Positions 9,729 to 18,640 of a stretch of 64,000 bases of DNA are shown here, piece by piece. Source of the DNA: DATFVA01 sp963745945 (GTDB lineage: Bacteria; Bacteroidota; Ignavibacteria; Ignavibacteriales; Ignavibacteriaceae); NCBI GenBank assembly GCA_963745945.1, contig CAVUZG010000004.1:434001-498000 (forward strand), read 5' to 3'. The position numbers and the translations under genes were made by a program. Position 1 is the first letter of the stretch. Every line of letters starts with the position of its first letter. The notes below the pieces were generated by a model. The model was not told the DNA's origin and made no database searches. It saw only the letters and a program-made list of their open reading frames with translations.

Positions 9729-10376
9729 TTAGCTGTTCGCAGAATTAAATGATGGACACAAATTACCAATTGCACATTTTAAACATTTAGGTCTTCTTGC
9801 GATACAAATATTTCTCCCGTGTGTTGCAAGAAGATGAGAGGATTTTACCCAATCATTTTCGGGAAGAAGTGCTTTCAATTTAAACTCTATTTTTTCAGGA
9901 TCGTTAGAGTCAATAAATCCTAATAGATTTGAGAGTCTTATCACGTGAGTATCAACCGCAATTGCGGGAATACCGAAAGCATTTCCCGCCACAACAGACG
10001 CAGTTTTTCTTCCAACTCCGGGCAATTTATTCAAATCATCAAAACCAGCCGGAACTTTTCCATCAAATTCTTTAATCAATTTCTCGCAACATTTCTTAAT
10101 ACTTTTGGCTTTCTGTCTGTAGAAACCGGTTGAGTAAATATCTTTTTCAAGTTCCCCTGTTGAGATACTTATAAAATCCTGTGGCTTCTTACACTTTTTA
10201 AATAATGTTTTTGTAACGATATTTACTCTTTCATCCGTACATTGTGCAGAAAGAATTGTTGCAATTAAAAGTTGAAATGGATTTGAAAAACTAATCGCTG
10301 ATTTTACCTCGGGGTACTCTTTTTTAAGAATCGAAAATATTTTCTTCGCACGTTTTTTTTCAGACATCGCTGCCAT
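9729..10376 (-). CDS. nth: endonuclease III (DNA glycosylase/AP lyase)
   Basis: 215 residues, the normal length for Nth. The helix-hairpin-helix reads LPGVGRKTASVVAG, with the catalytic Lys in GRKTA, and the catalytic Asp is in AIAVDTHVIRL. The C terminus has the four-Cys iron-sulphur pattern C-x6-C-x2-C-x5-C (CIARRPKCLKCAIGNLC). It removes oxidised pyrimidines and cuts abasic sites in base excision repair. Translation may start at the first Met or at the MSEKK three codons later. It begins one base after the end of the ferredoxin gene, suggesting co-transcription. Confidence 0.95.
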   Translation of the reverse strand: MAAMSEKKRAKKIFSILKKEYPEVKSAISFSNPFQLLIATILSAQCTDERVNIVTKTLFKKCKKPQDFISISTGELEKDIYSTGFYRQKAKSIKKCCEKLIKEFDGKVPAGFDDLNKLPGVGRKTASVVAGNAFGIPAIAVDTHVIRLSNLLGFIDSNDPEKIEFKLKALLPENDWVKSSHLLATHGRNICIARRPKCLKCAIGNLCPSFNSANS

Positions 10377-10377
10377 T

Positions 10378-10719
10378 TTAGTCCTGATTATATTTTGGAT
10401 GCTTATTTAAAAGTCTCTCAACCGGTTTATTATTTATTATATGACTTTGAATTATTTCTTCGACATCATCAATAGTCACTTGACTATACCAGATCTGTTC
10501 GGGGTACACAACTATGCTCGGTCCGAATTCGCATGCATCCAGGCAACCGGATGAATTCACTCTTACTTTTGGTTTTAAACCCAACTGCTTTATTCTTTCT
10601 TTCATTTTAGCTCTTATCTCAATACTCCCTTTAGCCGAACAGCATCCCCTTGGATCGTCGGGTGGTCGTATATTTTCACAAACAAAAATATGTTTTTCGT
10701 ACCGCTTCATAGATTTCAA
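10378..10719 (-). CDS. thioredoxin-like [2Fe-2S] ferredoxin
   Basis: 113 residues of the (2Fe-2S) thioredoxin-like ferredoxin family. The four cluster Cys lie in HIFVCENIRPPDDPRGCC and VNSSGCLDACEFGPSIVVYP. Such proteins are electron carriers or subunits of larger redox enzymes; no partner enzyme is adjacent. Translation could start at MKSMKRYEK or at the internal MKRYEKH. It is the first gene of a four-gene minus-strand group with nth, the HD hydrolase and a peroxiredoxin. Confidence 0.85.
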   Translation of the reverse strand: MKSMKRYEKHIFVCENIRPPDDPRGCCSAKGSIEIRAKMKERIKQLGLKPKVRVNSSGCLDACEFGPSIVVYPEQIWYSQVTIDDVEEIIQSHIINNKPVERLLNKHPKYNQD

Positions 10720-10847
10720 TTGAAAAAATTTTAATTAATAACTTTTAAATTACAAATAAAAAACAAAATACGTTTCGTGTATATAACCAGGTAAAGAAGA
10801 TATGTGTTTTGGTAAGACTTGATTTCCCGATTTGATATTCAGCTTTG

Positions 10848-10921
10848 TAGCGCGTACGGGATTCGAACCCGTGATCTCCGCCTTGAGAGGGCGGCGTCCT
10901 AAGCCACTAGACGAACGCGCC
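10848..10921 (-). tRNA. tRNA-Glu (anticodon CUC)
   Basis: The minus strand folds as a tRNA. The seven-pair acceptor stem is GGCGCGT/ACGCGCT, with a G-U first pair. The anticodon stem CCGCC/GGCGG closes the loop CTCTCAA, giving anticodon CTC (codon GAG, Glu). The T arm is CGGGTTCGAATCCCG. The discriminator is A, and CCA is not encoded. The ends may be off by one base. Confidence 0.93.
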
Positions 10922-10974
10922 AGTATAATTGTCAAAGATTAACAATTGTTAATTAATTTTTTCTATTATTTTAG

Positions 10975-11047
10975 TTGCCTCGCCAGGGCTCGAACCTGGA
11001 CTCTTCTGATCCAGAGTCAGACGTGTTGCCAATTACACCACGAGGCA
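10975..11047 (-). tRNA. tRNA-Gln (anticodon CUG)
   Basis: Cloverleaf on the minus strand. The acceptor stem is TGCCTCG/CGAGGCA. The anticodon stem TCTGA/TCAGA closes the loop CTCTGGA, giving anticodon CTG (codon CAG, Gln). The T arm is CCAGGTTCGAGCCCTGG. It lies 53 bases upstream of tRNA-Glu on the same strand, so the two are probably one transcript. CCA is not encoded. Confidence 0.93.
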
Positions 11048-11222
11048 GAATTTCAAATCAATTAATGCTTTCTTAAAGCAACGGGTACAAAATTAAAGAT
11101 CAGTTCTTAAATATCAAAATTAGCAAGGTTATCTTTCCTTATCAAATACAATATCTATATACCTTTTTATTTGCCACAGCTATATATATTTTTATTTATT
11201 AAAAAATAAATTCTATTGCAGG

Positions 11223-12074
11223 ATGAAATATTTAATCCTACTCTTTTTACTGGCTATTACAAGCATAACCTTTTCCCAGACTTTCAGCTACCAGCATTCA
11301 ATCGGTAAATTTAAGAATGCTTCAGCGTTTACGATCAATTCAGCAGGAATGATATATGTAGCAGATGCGTCGTTTGATGAAATTTACAAACTCGATACTT
11401 TAGGAACATTGTTAAAGGATATCGGCGGATATGGATGGGATGAAGGATCATTCGACCAGCCGGCAGGTATTTTTGCAAATGCATTGAGTGTTTATGTGGC
11501 AGATAAAAATAATCATCGTATACAGAGGTTTGATAAAGATTTGAACTTTATATCGAAAATATTTACCAGGGAAGATGATGATCCTGCTAAAAGATTCGGA
11601 TATCCGTTAAGTGCTGTAACATCAAACCAGGGAGATTTATTTATTCTTGATTCGGAAAATAACCGGATATTGAAGTTTGATTTGTTTGGAAATTTTATAC
11701 TGAACTTCGGAGGATTTGACGGCGGCTCCTACGCTCTCCGAAATCCAATCGGAATGGTTGTTTCTGCGTCTAATAATTTATTTGTTCTGGATGGAAAAAG
11801 AATAATTGTTTTTGATCAGTATGGAAACGGACTAAATGAAATCCAGGCAAATATGGTTTTCAAAAGTATAACCTTAATTTTCAGCAATATGCTTCTAAAT
11901 ACGGATGATCAGATAATAATGACTAACCTGAAGTCAGGGCAATTTAAATTTACTCAAATCAATACTGATGATGAAGAGATGCCTTTACCAATAGTAAGCA
12001 GCCTTATCTTTAACGGGAAACTATACGTTCTTAATAAAAAAGAAGTACGGATCTATAGCCTGATAAAAAATTGA
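11223..12074 (+). CDS. secreted NHL-repeat protein
   Basis: 283 residues with a signal peptide (LAITSITFSQ) followed by NHL-type beta-propeller repeats: GMIYVADASFDEIYKLD, ALSVYVADKNNHRIQRFD, GDLFILDSENNRILKFD and NNLFVLDGKRIIVFD. Each repeat fits the pattern 'N-x-R-I-x-x-F'. Such propellers act as binding scaffolds in the periplasm or at the surface; the ligand is unknown. The last bases overlap the TTG start of the next gene (TTGA), which points to translational coupling and an operon running to 13.35 kb. Confidence 0.8.
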   Translation: MKYLILLFLLAITSITFSQTFSYQHSIGKFKNASAFTINSAGMIYVADASFDEIYKLDTLGTLLKDIGGYGWDEGSFDQPAGIFANALSVYVADKNNHRIQRFDKDLNFISKIFTREDDDPAKRFGYPLSAVTSNQGDLFILDSENNRILKFDLFGNFILNFGGFDGGSYALRNPIGMVVSASNNLFVLDGKRIIVFDQYGNGLNEIQANMVFKSITLIFSNMLLNTDDQIIMTNLKSGQFKFTQINTDDEEMPLPIVSSLIFNGKLYVLNKKEVRIYSLIKN

Positions 12075-12547
12075 GCTCAAAAGCGGTCTATATAAAATCA
12101 CTATTTTTAATATCACTTTCACTTTGGTGCTTAGGTATTGTCTTTCCCGTTTTATTTCATAGTGGTGATGCAATTCTGTTCTCAAATATATTTCTAAAAA
12201 AAATTTATTCACAAGTTTGTCATCAGGATCCTTTAAAATCAATTTATATTTCCGGACAAAAACTTGAAGTTTGCGCAAGATGTACCGGAATCTATGCGGG
12301 TTCCCTTATCTCTTCAATTGTAGTTCTATTTTTTCCTAAAATTAAACCTAAATCCGTTAAGTTTTTGTTTATCAGTATGGTACCAATGGCTGCTGATGTA
12401 TTCCTATACTCCACCGGGGTTTACAATTATTCAAAGTGGGTTGCCTTCAGCACGGGATTAATTTTGGGTTCGGTATCTATTCTTTATATTTTTACAACCA
12501 TCGAAAATTATTTTTCAGAGTTAAACCTAAATTCAAATGTCCAGTAA
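12071..12547 (+). CDS. DUF2085 membrane protein
   Basis: 158 residues. The start is a TTG that overlaps the previous stop. The DUF2085 signature is present: VCHQDPLKSIYISGQ and LEVCARCTGIYAGSL, with one Cys-His and a CxxC pair. About four hydrophobic segments follow. The function of the family is not known to me. The cysteine and histidine set facing one side of the membrane suggests metal or redox chemistry, but this is inference. It overlaps the next gene by 11 bases. Confidence 0.8.
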   Translation: MSSKAVYIKSLFLISLSLWCLGIVFPVLFHSGDAILFSNIFLKKIYSQVCHQDPLKSIYISGQKLEVCARCTGIYAGSLISSIVVLFFPKIKPKSVKFLFISMVPMAADVFLYSTGVYNYSKWVAFSTGLILGSVSILYIFTTIENYFSELNLNSNVQ

Positions 12548-13040
12548 AGCTTATTTATCATCTCTAGTGACCGGATTTGGTGCGGCTGTTCTTACAACTG
12601 TTCCGGGTGTAAGGGAATTTGGTTGTTGTCTTATTGTTCCGCTCTCTGTATTCACAGCACTTTTACTTTATCGTAAAGCTTTAAATAGTAATGTAAATCT
12701 TACGATTAAAACTAGTTTGTTAATTGGTTTGTTTACAGGAATAGTTGCGGCGATCTTTACAACTTTTTTTGATCTGATTATTACTTTTTTCACCCACTCA
12801 AATGATTTTGTACAAACACTTCCTCAAACCAAAGAAATTATTGATAACCTTAAATTGGGAGAGACTGCGAAACAAACTTTGAACTTAATGAATGGTATGT
12901 CAGACCAGATAGTTTCTACAGGATTTTCTTTACTATATGCTGTTTTTATTTTGATGAGCAACTTGATAGTTGATTCTGTCTTTGGATTGCTTGGAGGAGT
13001 ACTGGGCAGAATGATTGTGAACCGAAGAAATCCAAGCTGA
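12537..13040 (+). CDS. polytopic membrane protein of unknown function
   Basis: 167 residues, mostly hydrophobic, with about four membrane segments (near residues 5-45, 60-82 and 125-160). A polar segment between them (DFVQTLPQTKEIIDNLKLGE) is probably outside the membrane. It has Gly-rich helices (GLLGGVLGRMI) and a CC pair (REFGCCLIVPL). I do not recognise the family. The ATG lies inside the end of the DUF2085 gene, so the two are translationally coupled. Confidence 0.7.
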   Translation: MSSKAYLSSLVTGFGAAVLTTVPGVREFGCCLIVPLSVFTALLLYRKALNSNVNLTIKTSLLIGLFTGIVAAIFTTFFDLIITFFTHSNDFVQTLPQTKEIIDNLKLGETAKQTLNLMNGMSDQIVSTGFSLLYAVFILMSNLIVDSVFGLLGGVLGRMIVNRRNPS

Positions 13041-13052
13041 CGGGAAGTTTCA

Positions 13053-13349
13053 ATGTTATCCGCTTTTATATTTTTTCTTCATCTGATTTTTGCCCTGGTA
13101 ATCTTCACAAAAAAATGGCAGAGCGAAGGTTTAAAATCAGGTTTCCTTAATCTTGGTTTAATAGCTGTTTTATTTGCAATAGGATGGTCTATCACGGGTA
13201 TAATTGCAAAAGCAGTAATGGATGAAAAAGGATTAGGCTTATATTTCGATAGAGATGCTTTTTCTTTAACTCTTTTAACTATTGGTGAATTTTTCTTCTA
13301 TAGGTTTTATTATAGCGGACCTACTGAAGACGGTAAGGAAATACAATAA
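13053..13349 (+). CDS. small membrane protein of unknown function
   Basis: 98 residues with three probable membrane segments: LSAFIFFLHLIFALVIF, GLIAVLFAIGWSITGII and a third around LTLLTIGEFFFYRFYY. I do not recognise the family. It is the last gene of the plus-strand group that starts with the NHL protein. Its 3' end overlaps the 3' end of the convergent tonB gene by 29 bases, so no room is left for an ordinary terminator between them. Confidence 0.65.
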   Translation: MLSAFIFFLHLIFALVIFTKKWQSEGLKSGFLNLGLIAVLFAIGWSITGIIAKAVMDEKGLGLYFDRDAFSLTLLTIGEFFFYRFYYSGPTEDGKEIQ

Positions 13350-14019
13350 CAGCGGCTTGTTCAGATTGTTTCTGCCCGGGTTCGAGAGCTTCAAATCTCC
13401 ATTGTCTTAAAGAATTTATTGCAGCATTTTCCAGTTTTGTATCTGCTTTTGTTAATGGAAGAATATTACCAACCGTTCCATCCGGCAGTATAGAAAATTT
13501 TAATCTTATATCTATCTCTTTATTAACTCCCTCAGGATAATCGGGAAGTATATAACTGTAAATCTTTCTTGTGCCCTGCCCTCCCCAATCGATATCAAAT
13601 CCGAAACTGCCTTCACCGGCAGCTTTATTTCCCTGTCCAACGGTTGTTACCTTAGAATCAGTGTTCTCTTTAGTTTCGGTTTTAACAGTTTTGGTCTGTT
13701 CCTTCTGTTTATCAGCTGGTTTAATAACATTTTCCTCAGAAGTGTTTTTTGCCTTAGGCAATTCAACTTCTTTTACCTCTTTACTTTTATCAACAGTCTC
13801 GTTGGTTTCTGCTTTGGCATTTTCTTCAACCTGGTTCAGTTGTGTCCCAATTGCACCGGAAGATCCTTGTTGATTTGATTTGCCGAAGGTAAGCTCCACA
13901 TATTCACGCGGCGGATAATCCATAGAAAACTTTATAAAAAGAAGAAGTATAAAGATAATAATATGCACGAGCATCGAGATAGAAAACGACATATGTCTGA
14001 TCGAATTATAAGTCATCAT
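13321..14019 (-). CDS. tonB: TonB-family energy transducer
   Basis: 232 residues with typical TonB layout. There is one N-terminal membrane helix (MSFSISMLVHIIIFILLL) with the conserved His, then a long charged linker rich in Lys and Glu in place of the usual Pro-Lys region. The C-terminal TonB domain has YPEGVNKEIDIRLKFSILPDGTVGN..., and SLRQWRFEALEPG. It couples the ExbB/ExbD proton channel to outer-membrane proteins. It lies 7 bases after exbD. Confidence 0.88.
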   Translation of the reverse strand: MMTYNSIRHMSFSISMLVHIIIFILLLFIKFSMDYPPREYVELTFGKSNQQGSSGAIGTQLNQVEENAKAETNETVDKSKEVKEVELPKAKNTSEENVIKPADKQKEQTKTVKTETKENTDSKVTTVGQGNKAAGEGSFGFDIDWGGQGTRKIYSYILPDYPEGVNKEIDIRLKFSILPDGTVGNILPLTKADTKLENAAINSLRQWRFEALEPGQKQSEQAAVIVFPYRLQ

Positions 14020-14026
14020 TTTTAAT

Positions 14027-14431
14027 TTAGAGTTTTTCTTTCTCTGTTTGAATCGTAAATTTATCTATCCCGGTGGACTTGGCCGCATCAATTACTTTAA
14101 TGACAAGATCGACTGCAACAGATTTGTCCGCACGAATGATAAGATTTTGTTCCTTTCCTTCTCCCTTCATAAGTGCAAGCCGTGCTGGAAGTTCATCAAC
14201 AGTAACCTCGTCCTGTCCAGCAAAGATTGCTCCGGCAGAAGTAAGTGTCACAATTAATTGAGAAGCGGAAGTTTGTTCGCTTGTCTTCGAACCGGGAAGT
14301 TTAACTTTTACTCCCGTTTGTATTACAAACTGCGAAGTAAGTAAAAAGAAAATCAGCAGCAGCATCACAATGTCAGTTAAAGATGAATAACTGAAAATTG
14401 CTAATGGTTCATTTGATGTGTTAAATTTCAT
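14027..14431 (-). CDS. exbD: ExbD/TolR biopolymer transport protein
   Basis: 134 residues, the normal ExbD size. There is one N-terminal helix with the proton-carrying Asp (FSYSSLTDIVMLLLIFFLL) and a periplasmic domain ending LVIKVIDAAKSTGIDKF. It forms the proton channel with ExbB, encoded 8 bases upstream. The short intergenic distances mark an exbB-exbD-tonB operon. Confidence 0.93.
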   Translation of the reverse strand: MKFNTSNEPLAIFSYSSLTDIVMLLLIFFLLTSQFVIQTGVKVKLPGSKTSEQTSASQLIVTLTSAGAIFAGQDEVTVDELPARLALMKGEGKEQNLIIRADKSVAVDLVIKVIDAAKSTGIDKFTIQTEKEKL

Positions 14432-14439
14432 TGGAAATC

Positions 14440-15096
14440 CTATATATCAATTTCAATTTCTTCTTCAAACTCTGCTTGAGCAGCAGAGCTATCCTGAATT
14501 ATATCTACCACATCATTTGCAACAGTTTCCATATCGCCTACCAGTTTTTTAACAGCACCGATAAAGTAGTTGTAAAATGCCAGCGCAGGAATACCAACCA
14601 TTAATCCAAAAGCTGTTGTCAGCAGTGCTTCCCAGATTCCACCTGCTAGGTCACTGGGATTTGCAGAACCTGCAAGGTCTTCAATCGTCATAAATGCTGA
14701 AATCATTCCGGTCACAGTTCCGAGAAATCCTAGTAATGGAGCAATTCCTGAAATAGATGCCAGTACAGCAAGACCTTTTTCGAGTTTACTAATCTCCTGT
14801 CTTCCCGCGTTTTCAATGGATTCTTTAACTCTCTCATGTCCAAGCTTATATTTACTTAATCCCTTCCTGATAATATTTGCAACCGGCGACTTCTCTTCCA
14901 TACAGTAACTTATAGCACCGGAAATATCTTTTTTCTTCAGCATCCCTCTTATCCTCACCATAAAAGCGGGTACGTTAATTTTTGCTCTTCTAATCACTAT
15001 ATATCTGTCAATTATTACTGTTAATCCTATAATTGAGCAGGCAAGAATAAACCACATTATTATGCCGCCCTTTAGAAATATTGAGAACAGCTCCAT
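14440..15096 (-). CDS. exbB: ExbB/TolQ/MotA-family proton channel
   Basis: 218 residues with three membrane segments: MWFILACSIIGLTVIIDRY, the ISGIAPLLGFLGTVTGMI motif that marks the family, and WEALLTTAFGLMVGIPALAF. It makes the inner-membrane motor with ExbD. The acidic tail (AEFEEEIEIDI) is unusual. It starts 25 bases after the HU-SPOR gene. Because a TPR protein and a SPOR protein precede it, this set could serve as a Tol-Pal-like system rather than only nutrient uptake. Confidence 0.93.
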   Translation of the reverse strand: MELFSIFLKGGIIMWFILACSIIGLTVIIDRYIVIRRAKINVPAFMVRIRGMLKKKDISGAISYCMEEKSPVANIIRKGLSKYKLGHERVKESIENAGRQEISKLEKGLAVLASISGIAPLLGFLGTVTGMISAFMTIEDLAGSANPSDLAGGIWEALLTTAFGLMVGIPALAFYNYFIGAVKKLVGDMETVANDVVDIIQDSSAAQAEFEEEIEIDI

Positions 15097-15121
15097 AGTT
15101 TTCCTTTTCTTTAATCGTTAT

Positions 15122-17011
15122 TTATTGATTTCCATTTGCAAACTTCTTTGCTTCATTAAGTGAATTAAAGTATCCGACTCTGACTCTATAGTAGATACCT
15201 TTACCGGATATGGTTGATGCTTCTGCAAAAGCACTGTAACCCGAACTGCGATATTTATCTACTTCCTTAATAGCAATAGATTTACTTTTCCATGATGAAA
15301 CCTGAACCATTAATCCTTCGGGATATTTAAAAATAAAATTCGCAACTCTTTCAGCATCAACAGCTGCTCTTACTTCAGGAACATTAGATTTTGTTCCATT
15401 CAAACTGCTCCCCTCCGTTTGCTGCTTATTTTCTTTCATCCTGGTCTGATCATTTGTATTTCCACTTTTTTCAGATAGTTTTTTATCATTTGAAGAATTA
15501 TACGGATAGGTTACCGGCACATCATAATTTCTATCAATTACCTTCGTCTGTGTGCTATTATTACCAGCCTGCTTTTTTGCATCCATTTCATGGTTTGCTT
15601 GTTTTAATTTCAGGTATAAAAATATTATCCCGATGAGCGCAAGCAGTACAACAAAACCAATAATGTATGAAGGCAGGTAGCTATTTTTTTTGTAACCCTT
15701 ATAATCCTTTTTTGATTCGTCAGACCACCGGGACTTTTTCCTTTTCTTAGATTTCTCCGTCTCGTCTATTTCATCAAGTCCTTTAATTCCGGAAAGATCA
15801 AAATCAAATTCTGCCGTGGTTCTTCGCACTTTCTGAAATCCACCACGAACTTCGGTAACTCTTCTTGGATGTTCCTCAGTTTCACTATCATAATGTTCAT
15901 CAAATTCACTTGTGTTAAACTCTTTTGTTAGGGATGCCACTCTCTGGAAATTCTTAAGCACTGGTTCCTGTTCAGAATCCTTCTTATTTATTGTTGTTTC
16001 TTCTTCTTCGGTTGATTCAGTTTCGATACTCTCATCATCCATAGCAATTTCAGATTCTGAAATTTGCTCTGATTCTTCACTTTCATATGAATTAATAATT
16101 TCCCCGCTTATTTCCTTTTCGAACAAATCGGTTGTTTCAATATTTTCATTCGTATCTTCTTCCACTAAATCTTCAAAAATTTCCTCGTCCGGGTTTTCTG
16201 AAATTTCTTCCTCAAATTCGGGAACGGTATCTAAATCTTCATCAACTTCTTCCACTTCGTTAATCCATTTTACTTCATCTTTTCTAATCTCGGTATCATC
16301 CGGACGGTCTTTCTCAAAGTCGAGTATAGATTCTTCTTCTATTTCTTCGGAAAGATTTTCACCAAAATCCCATGATAAATCTTCAAATTCTCTTGTCTTC
16401 AGAAAATCACTGCGGGATGGAACTTCATTATTTTCTGATATAGCTGAACTTCCCCCTTTTCCGGGTTTATTCCAGTCAAACGATGTTCCTTCTGCTATTT
16501 CACCCTTTGATTTTAATAAAATAGTTTCTGTTTCTTTCCCGCCTTCAACTCTTTCACTTTCTTCCAGTAGTCTGCTTACTTTAGATTCTATAAGACTTCT
16601 TAATTCAGTTCCTGAAGGTGGAATAAAAAATTCGTTAGCGACTACTCCTTTTAATGGAATAATTGGCTTGCCGATGCTTAAGCTGAAATGAGAATCTGCA
16701 GGCTGATATTCTTCTGTAATTCCTGAAGGAACATTAAATATTATTTCTTCACCTTCAGTCAGATTACTCTCACCTTCATTAATAAATACGATTAAGTCGG
16801 AGTAAATAAAATTCTGTTCTTTGTGCTCAGTGGTATTTTCAATTTGACCGACCCGAAGCTGAAATAAACCGACACCCGGGATTTTAATTGATTCACCCGG
16901 CTTTAAGGTATCGGATATATTTTTTAGAAATATTTCAAAAAGTTTTTTTGCTTCCGTATCCGGTACTCCGGATTTCTTTGCAATTTTTCTTATAATTTCT
17001 GCTTTATTCAT
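15122..17011 (-). CDS. HU-like domain + acidic linker + TM + SPOR domain protein
   Basis: 629 residues in four parts. Residues 1-90 are an HU/IHF-like DNA-binding fold: NKAEIIRKIAKKSGV, then IKIPGVGLFQLRVGQ. A long, very acidic, low-complexity linker follows (about residues 150-400). A single membrane helix (YIIGFVVLLALIGIIFLYL, about residue 447) is followed by a Ser/Asn-rich stretch. A C-terminal SPOR domain (MVQVSSWKSKSIAIKEV, YYRVRVGYFNSLNEAKKFA) completes it. SPOR domains bind glycan strands lacking stem peptides at division sites. The expected layout is HU in the cytoplasm and SPOR in the periplasm. HU-plus-SPOR proteins occur in Bacteroidota, so this is a known but little-studied architecture. 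Confidence 0.85.
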   Translation of the reverse strand: MNKAEIIRKIAKKSGVPDTEAKKLFEIFLKNISDTLKPGESIKIPGVGLFQLRVGQIENTTEHKEQNFIYSDLIVFINEGESNLTEGEEIIFNVPSGITEEYQPADSHFSLSIGKPIIPLKGVVANEFFIPPSGTELRSLIESKVSRLLEESERVEGGKETETILLKSKGEIAEGTSFDWNKPGKGGSSAISENNEVPSRSDFLKTREFEDLSWDFGENLSEEIEEESILDFEKDRPDDTEIRKDEVKWINEVEEVDEDLDTVPEFEEEISENPDEEIFEDLVEEDTNENIETTDLFEKEISGEIINSYESEESEQISESEIAMDDESIETESTEEEETTINKKDSEQEPVLKNFQRVASLTKEFNTSEFDEHYDSETEEHPRRVTEVRGGFQKVRRTTAEFDFDLSGIKGLDEIDETEKSKKRKKSRWSDESKKDYKGYKKNSYLPSYIIGFVVLLALIGIIFLYLKLKQANHEMDAKKQAGNNSTQTKVIDRNYDVPVTYPYNSSNDKKLSEKSGNTNDQTRMKENKQQTEGSSLNGTKSNVPEVRAAVDAERVANFIFKYPEGLMVQVSSWKSKSIAIKEVDKYRSSGYSAFAEASTISGKGIYYRVRVGYFNSLNEAKKFANGNQ

Positions 17012-17041
17012 TTTACCGGTATTTAATTTAAATGTAAAAAT

Positions 17042-18640
17042 TTACCAGGTAAACTTAACTCCACCCGTAATATTTAAAGGAAGATCTTTATACCTGAGCC
17101 ATTTATAATTTTCGTTATTAACCAGATTGCTAAATTGAAGTGTAATAAAGAAACCCGGCGTAAGTTTATAAGAAAATTTTAAGCCGAGATCAATATAAGA
17201 ATTTAGTTTCTGTGTATTAATCATATCAGCAAAACTTTCTGAAGCATAATATAATGATGCTTGAGTACTTAATCCCATTTTAAAGTCATATCCATAATTT
17301 AATGACGCCGTCCACTTTGGGTGATACGGTAAATAATTGCTTGAATCATTTCTGGCATCTTCATATTGCCCTGTTCCGTAGAATATTCCATAAGGTCCCA
17401 GGTGGAAGAGCATGTTAACAAATCCTGTTATACTGTTCCCGCTTGTGGTTGCAAGATTAAAAGTACCATCTAATATGTTGTTTTTAAAATAAGGAATTTC
17501 ATCAGATGTATAATATTTAACACCTCCGTCTATCTCGAAAAATCTTCCGTATTCATATTTCAAAACTGATTTTAGAACATTCGATTTTTCAAAGAAGAGA
17601 TTAGTAAATGTATTAACATTAAAATATGGATTTATTCGTATAAAATAATTTTCTGTAAGGAATTCAGCAGCCGGAGCAAATTCTCCAAACAAAGTTACAT
17701 TATTTTCAAGATGCAGAGCGGCGGAGGCATACGGCGCACTGAATGAATGACTTCCATCCTGAGAATATGTGATTCCGAAATCTGCCCGTAATACATCTGA
17801 TAAGTTTAATCCAACTGTTGGTCTGACGTTCACAAAATAAAACTCAGAATTATCCTGAAGATTGTTTAAAATGAATTGTCTCTTGTAATTAAAATTCAGA
17901 TTAATATTAAATGCTGAGAAATTCGTTTTTGCAAAACCGTCCATTGCAAAAAGATTTTCTGAAAAATTCGGATTATCCAGAGAAGCAAGTTCATCCTTAA
18001 ACTGCATCTCGTATATAAAACTTTCGTGAGAAAGATTATTAAATAAAAATGATAAATTCCCTGTATTCAGTTTCCTTTTCCAGGCCCCAGTGGTATAATA
18101 AGCTCCATAAAGCTTATACCCCGTTGTCGCAAGATCTCCATTCATTTTTAGCTTCATACCGTTAAAAGCGGGGAGATCACTTTTTATAAAATAATATAAT
18201 GTAGCACCGCCATTTAGCTCATATTTATCAGTTCCATTTAAGTAGGCGCGCTGGTTTAAAACACCTGCTCTGCCTTCAAAAATTCCGTTGCCAAACGGGC
18301 TCGAGTAAATCAACCTGGCGCTTGGTAAAAAATATGATCCTAATCCTGCCTCAAGCCATCCATTGTCATAATTTAAGGAATCAAAAAGGCTAAGATCATT
18401 GTTTAAAGGATTCGGGAATTCTTTTAGTTCAAGTTCTTCAGGTGAATAAGCAGGTTTTATAAAATCACCAGAGATTGTAGAAACTAAATCAGGTGCAATT
18501 TTTTTTGCCTGCTCTACCGAGACAACTTCCTTGCCGGTAATTATAAAGTCAGGTAGTTCAACATTTGGATTTGATTTCGAATCCTGTGCGAGTAACTGAA
18601 TTGTACCGGCAATTAAAATAAGCAAAATTAATTTTCTCAT
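17042..18640 (-). CDS. outer-membrane beta-barrel protein (TonB-receptor-like barrel without clear plug)
   Basis: 532 residues. After a signal peptide (IAGTIQLLAQ) comes a short conserved-looking segment, ELPDFIITGKEVVSVEQAKK, which could act as a TonB-box-like region. Many aromatic-rich amphipathic strands follow and end in ITGGVKFTW, a typical terminal strand with a C-terminal aromatic. It lacks the 120-residue plug of a true TonB-dependent receptor. Its first base overlaps the last base of the TPR gene. Encoded with ExbB, ExbD and TonB, it is probably a partner of that motor; its substrate is unknown. Confidence 0.75.
   Translation of the reverse strand: MRKLILLILIAGTIQLLAQDSKSNPNVELPDFIITGKEVVSVEQAKKIAPDLVSTISGDFIKPAYSPEELELKEFPNPLNNDLSLFDSLNYDNGWLEAGLGSYFLPSARLIYSSPFGNGIFEGRAGVLNQRAYLNGTDKYELNGGATLYYFIKSDLPAFNGMKLKMNGDLATTGYKLYGAYYTTGAWKRKLNTGNLSFLFNNLSHESFIYEMQFKDELASLDNPNFSENLFAMDGFAKTNFSAFNINLNFNYKRQFILNNLQDNSEFYFVNVRPTVGLNLSDVLRADFGITYSQDGSHSFSAPYASAALHLENNVTLFGEFAPAAEFLTENYFIRINPYFNVNTFTNLFFEKSNVLKSVLKYEYGRFFEIDGGVKYYTSDEIPYFKNNILDGTFNLATTSGNSITGFVNMLFHLGPYGIFYGTGQYEDARNDSSNYLPYHPKWTASLNYGYDFKMGLSTQASLYYASESFADMINTQKLNSYIDLGLKFSYKLTPGFFITLQFSNLVNNENYKWLRYKDLPLNITGGVKFTW

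Noticed and set aside
15912..16691. 259-codon plus-strand frame rich in Ser
   Set aside because: It is the reverse of the acidic linker of the HU-SPOR gene (GAA/GAT codons read as TTC/ATC and TCT), not a gene.
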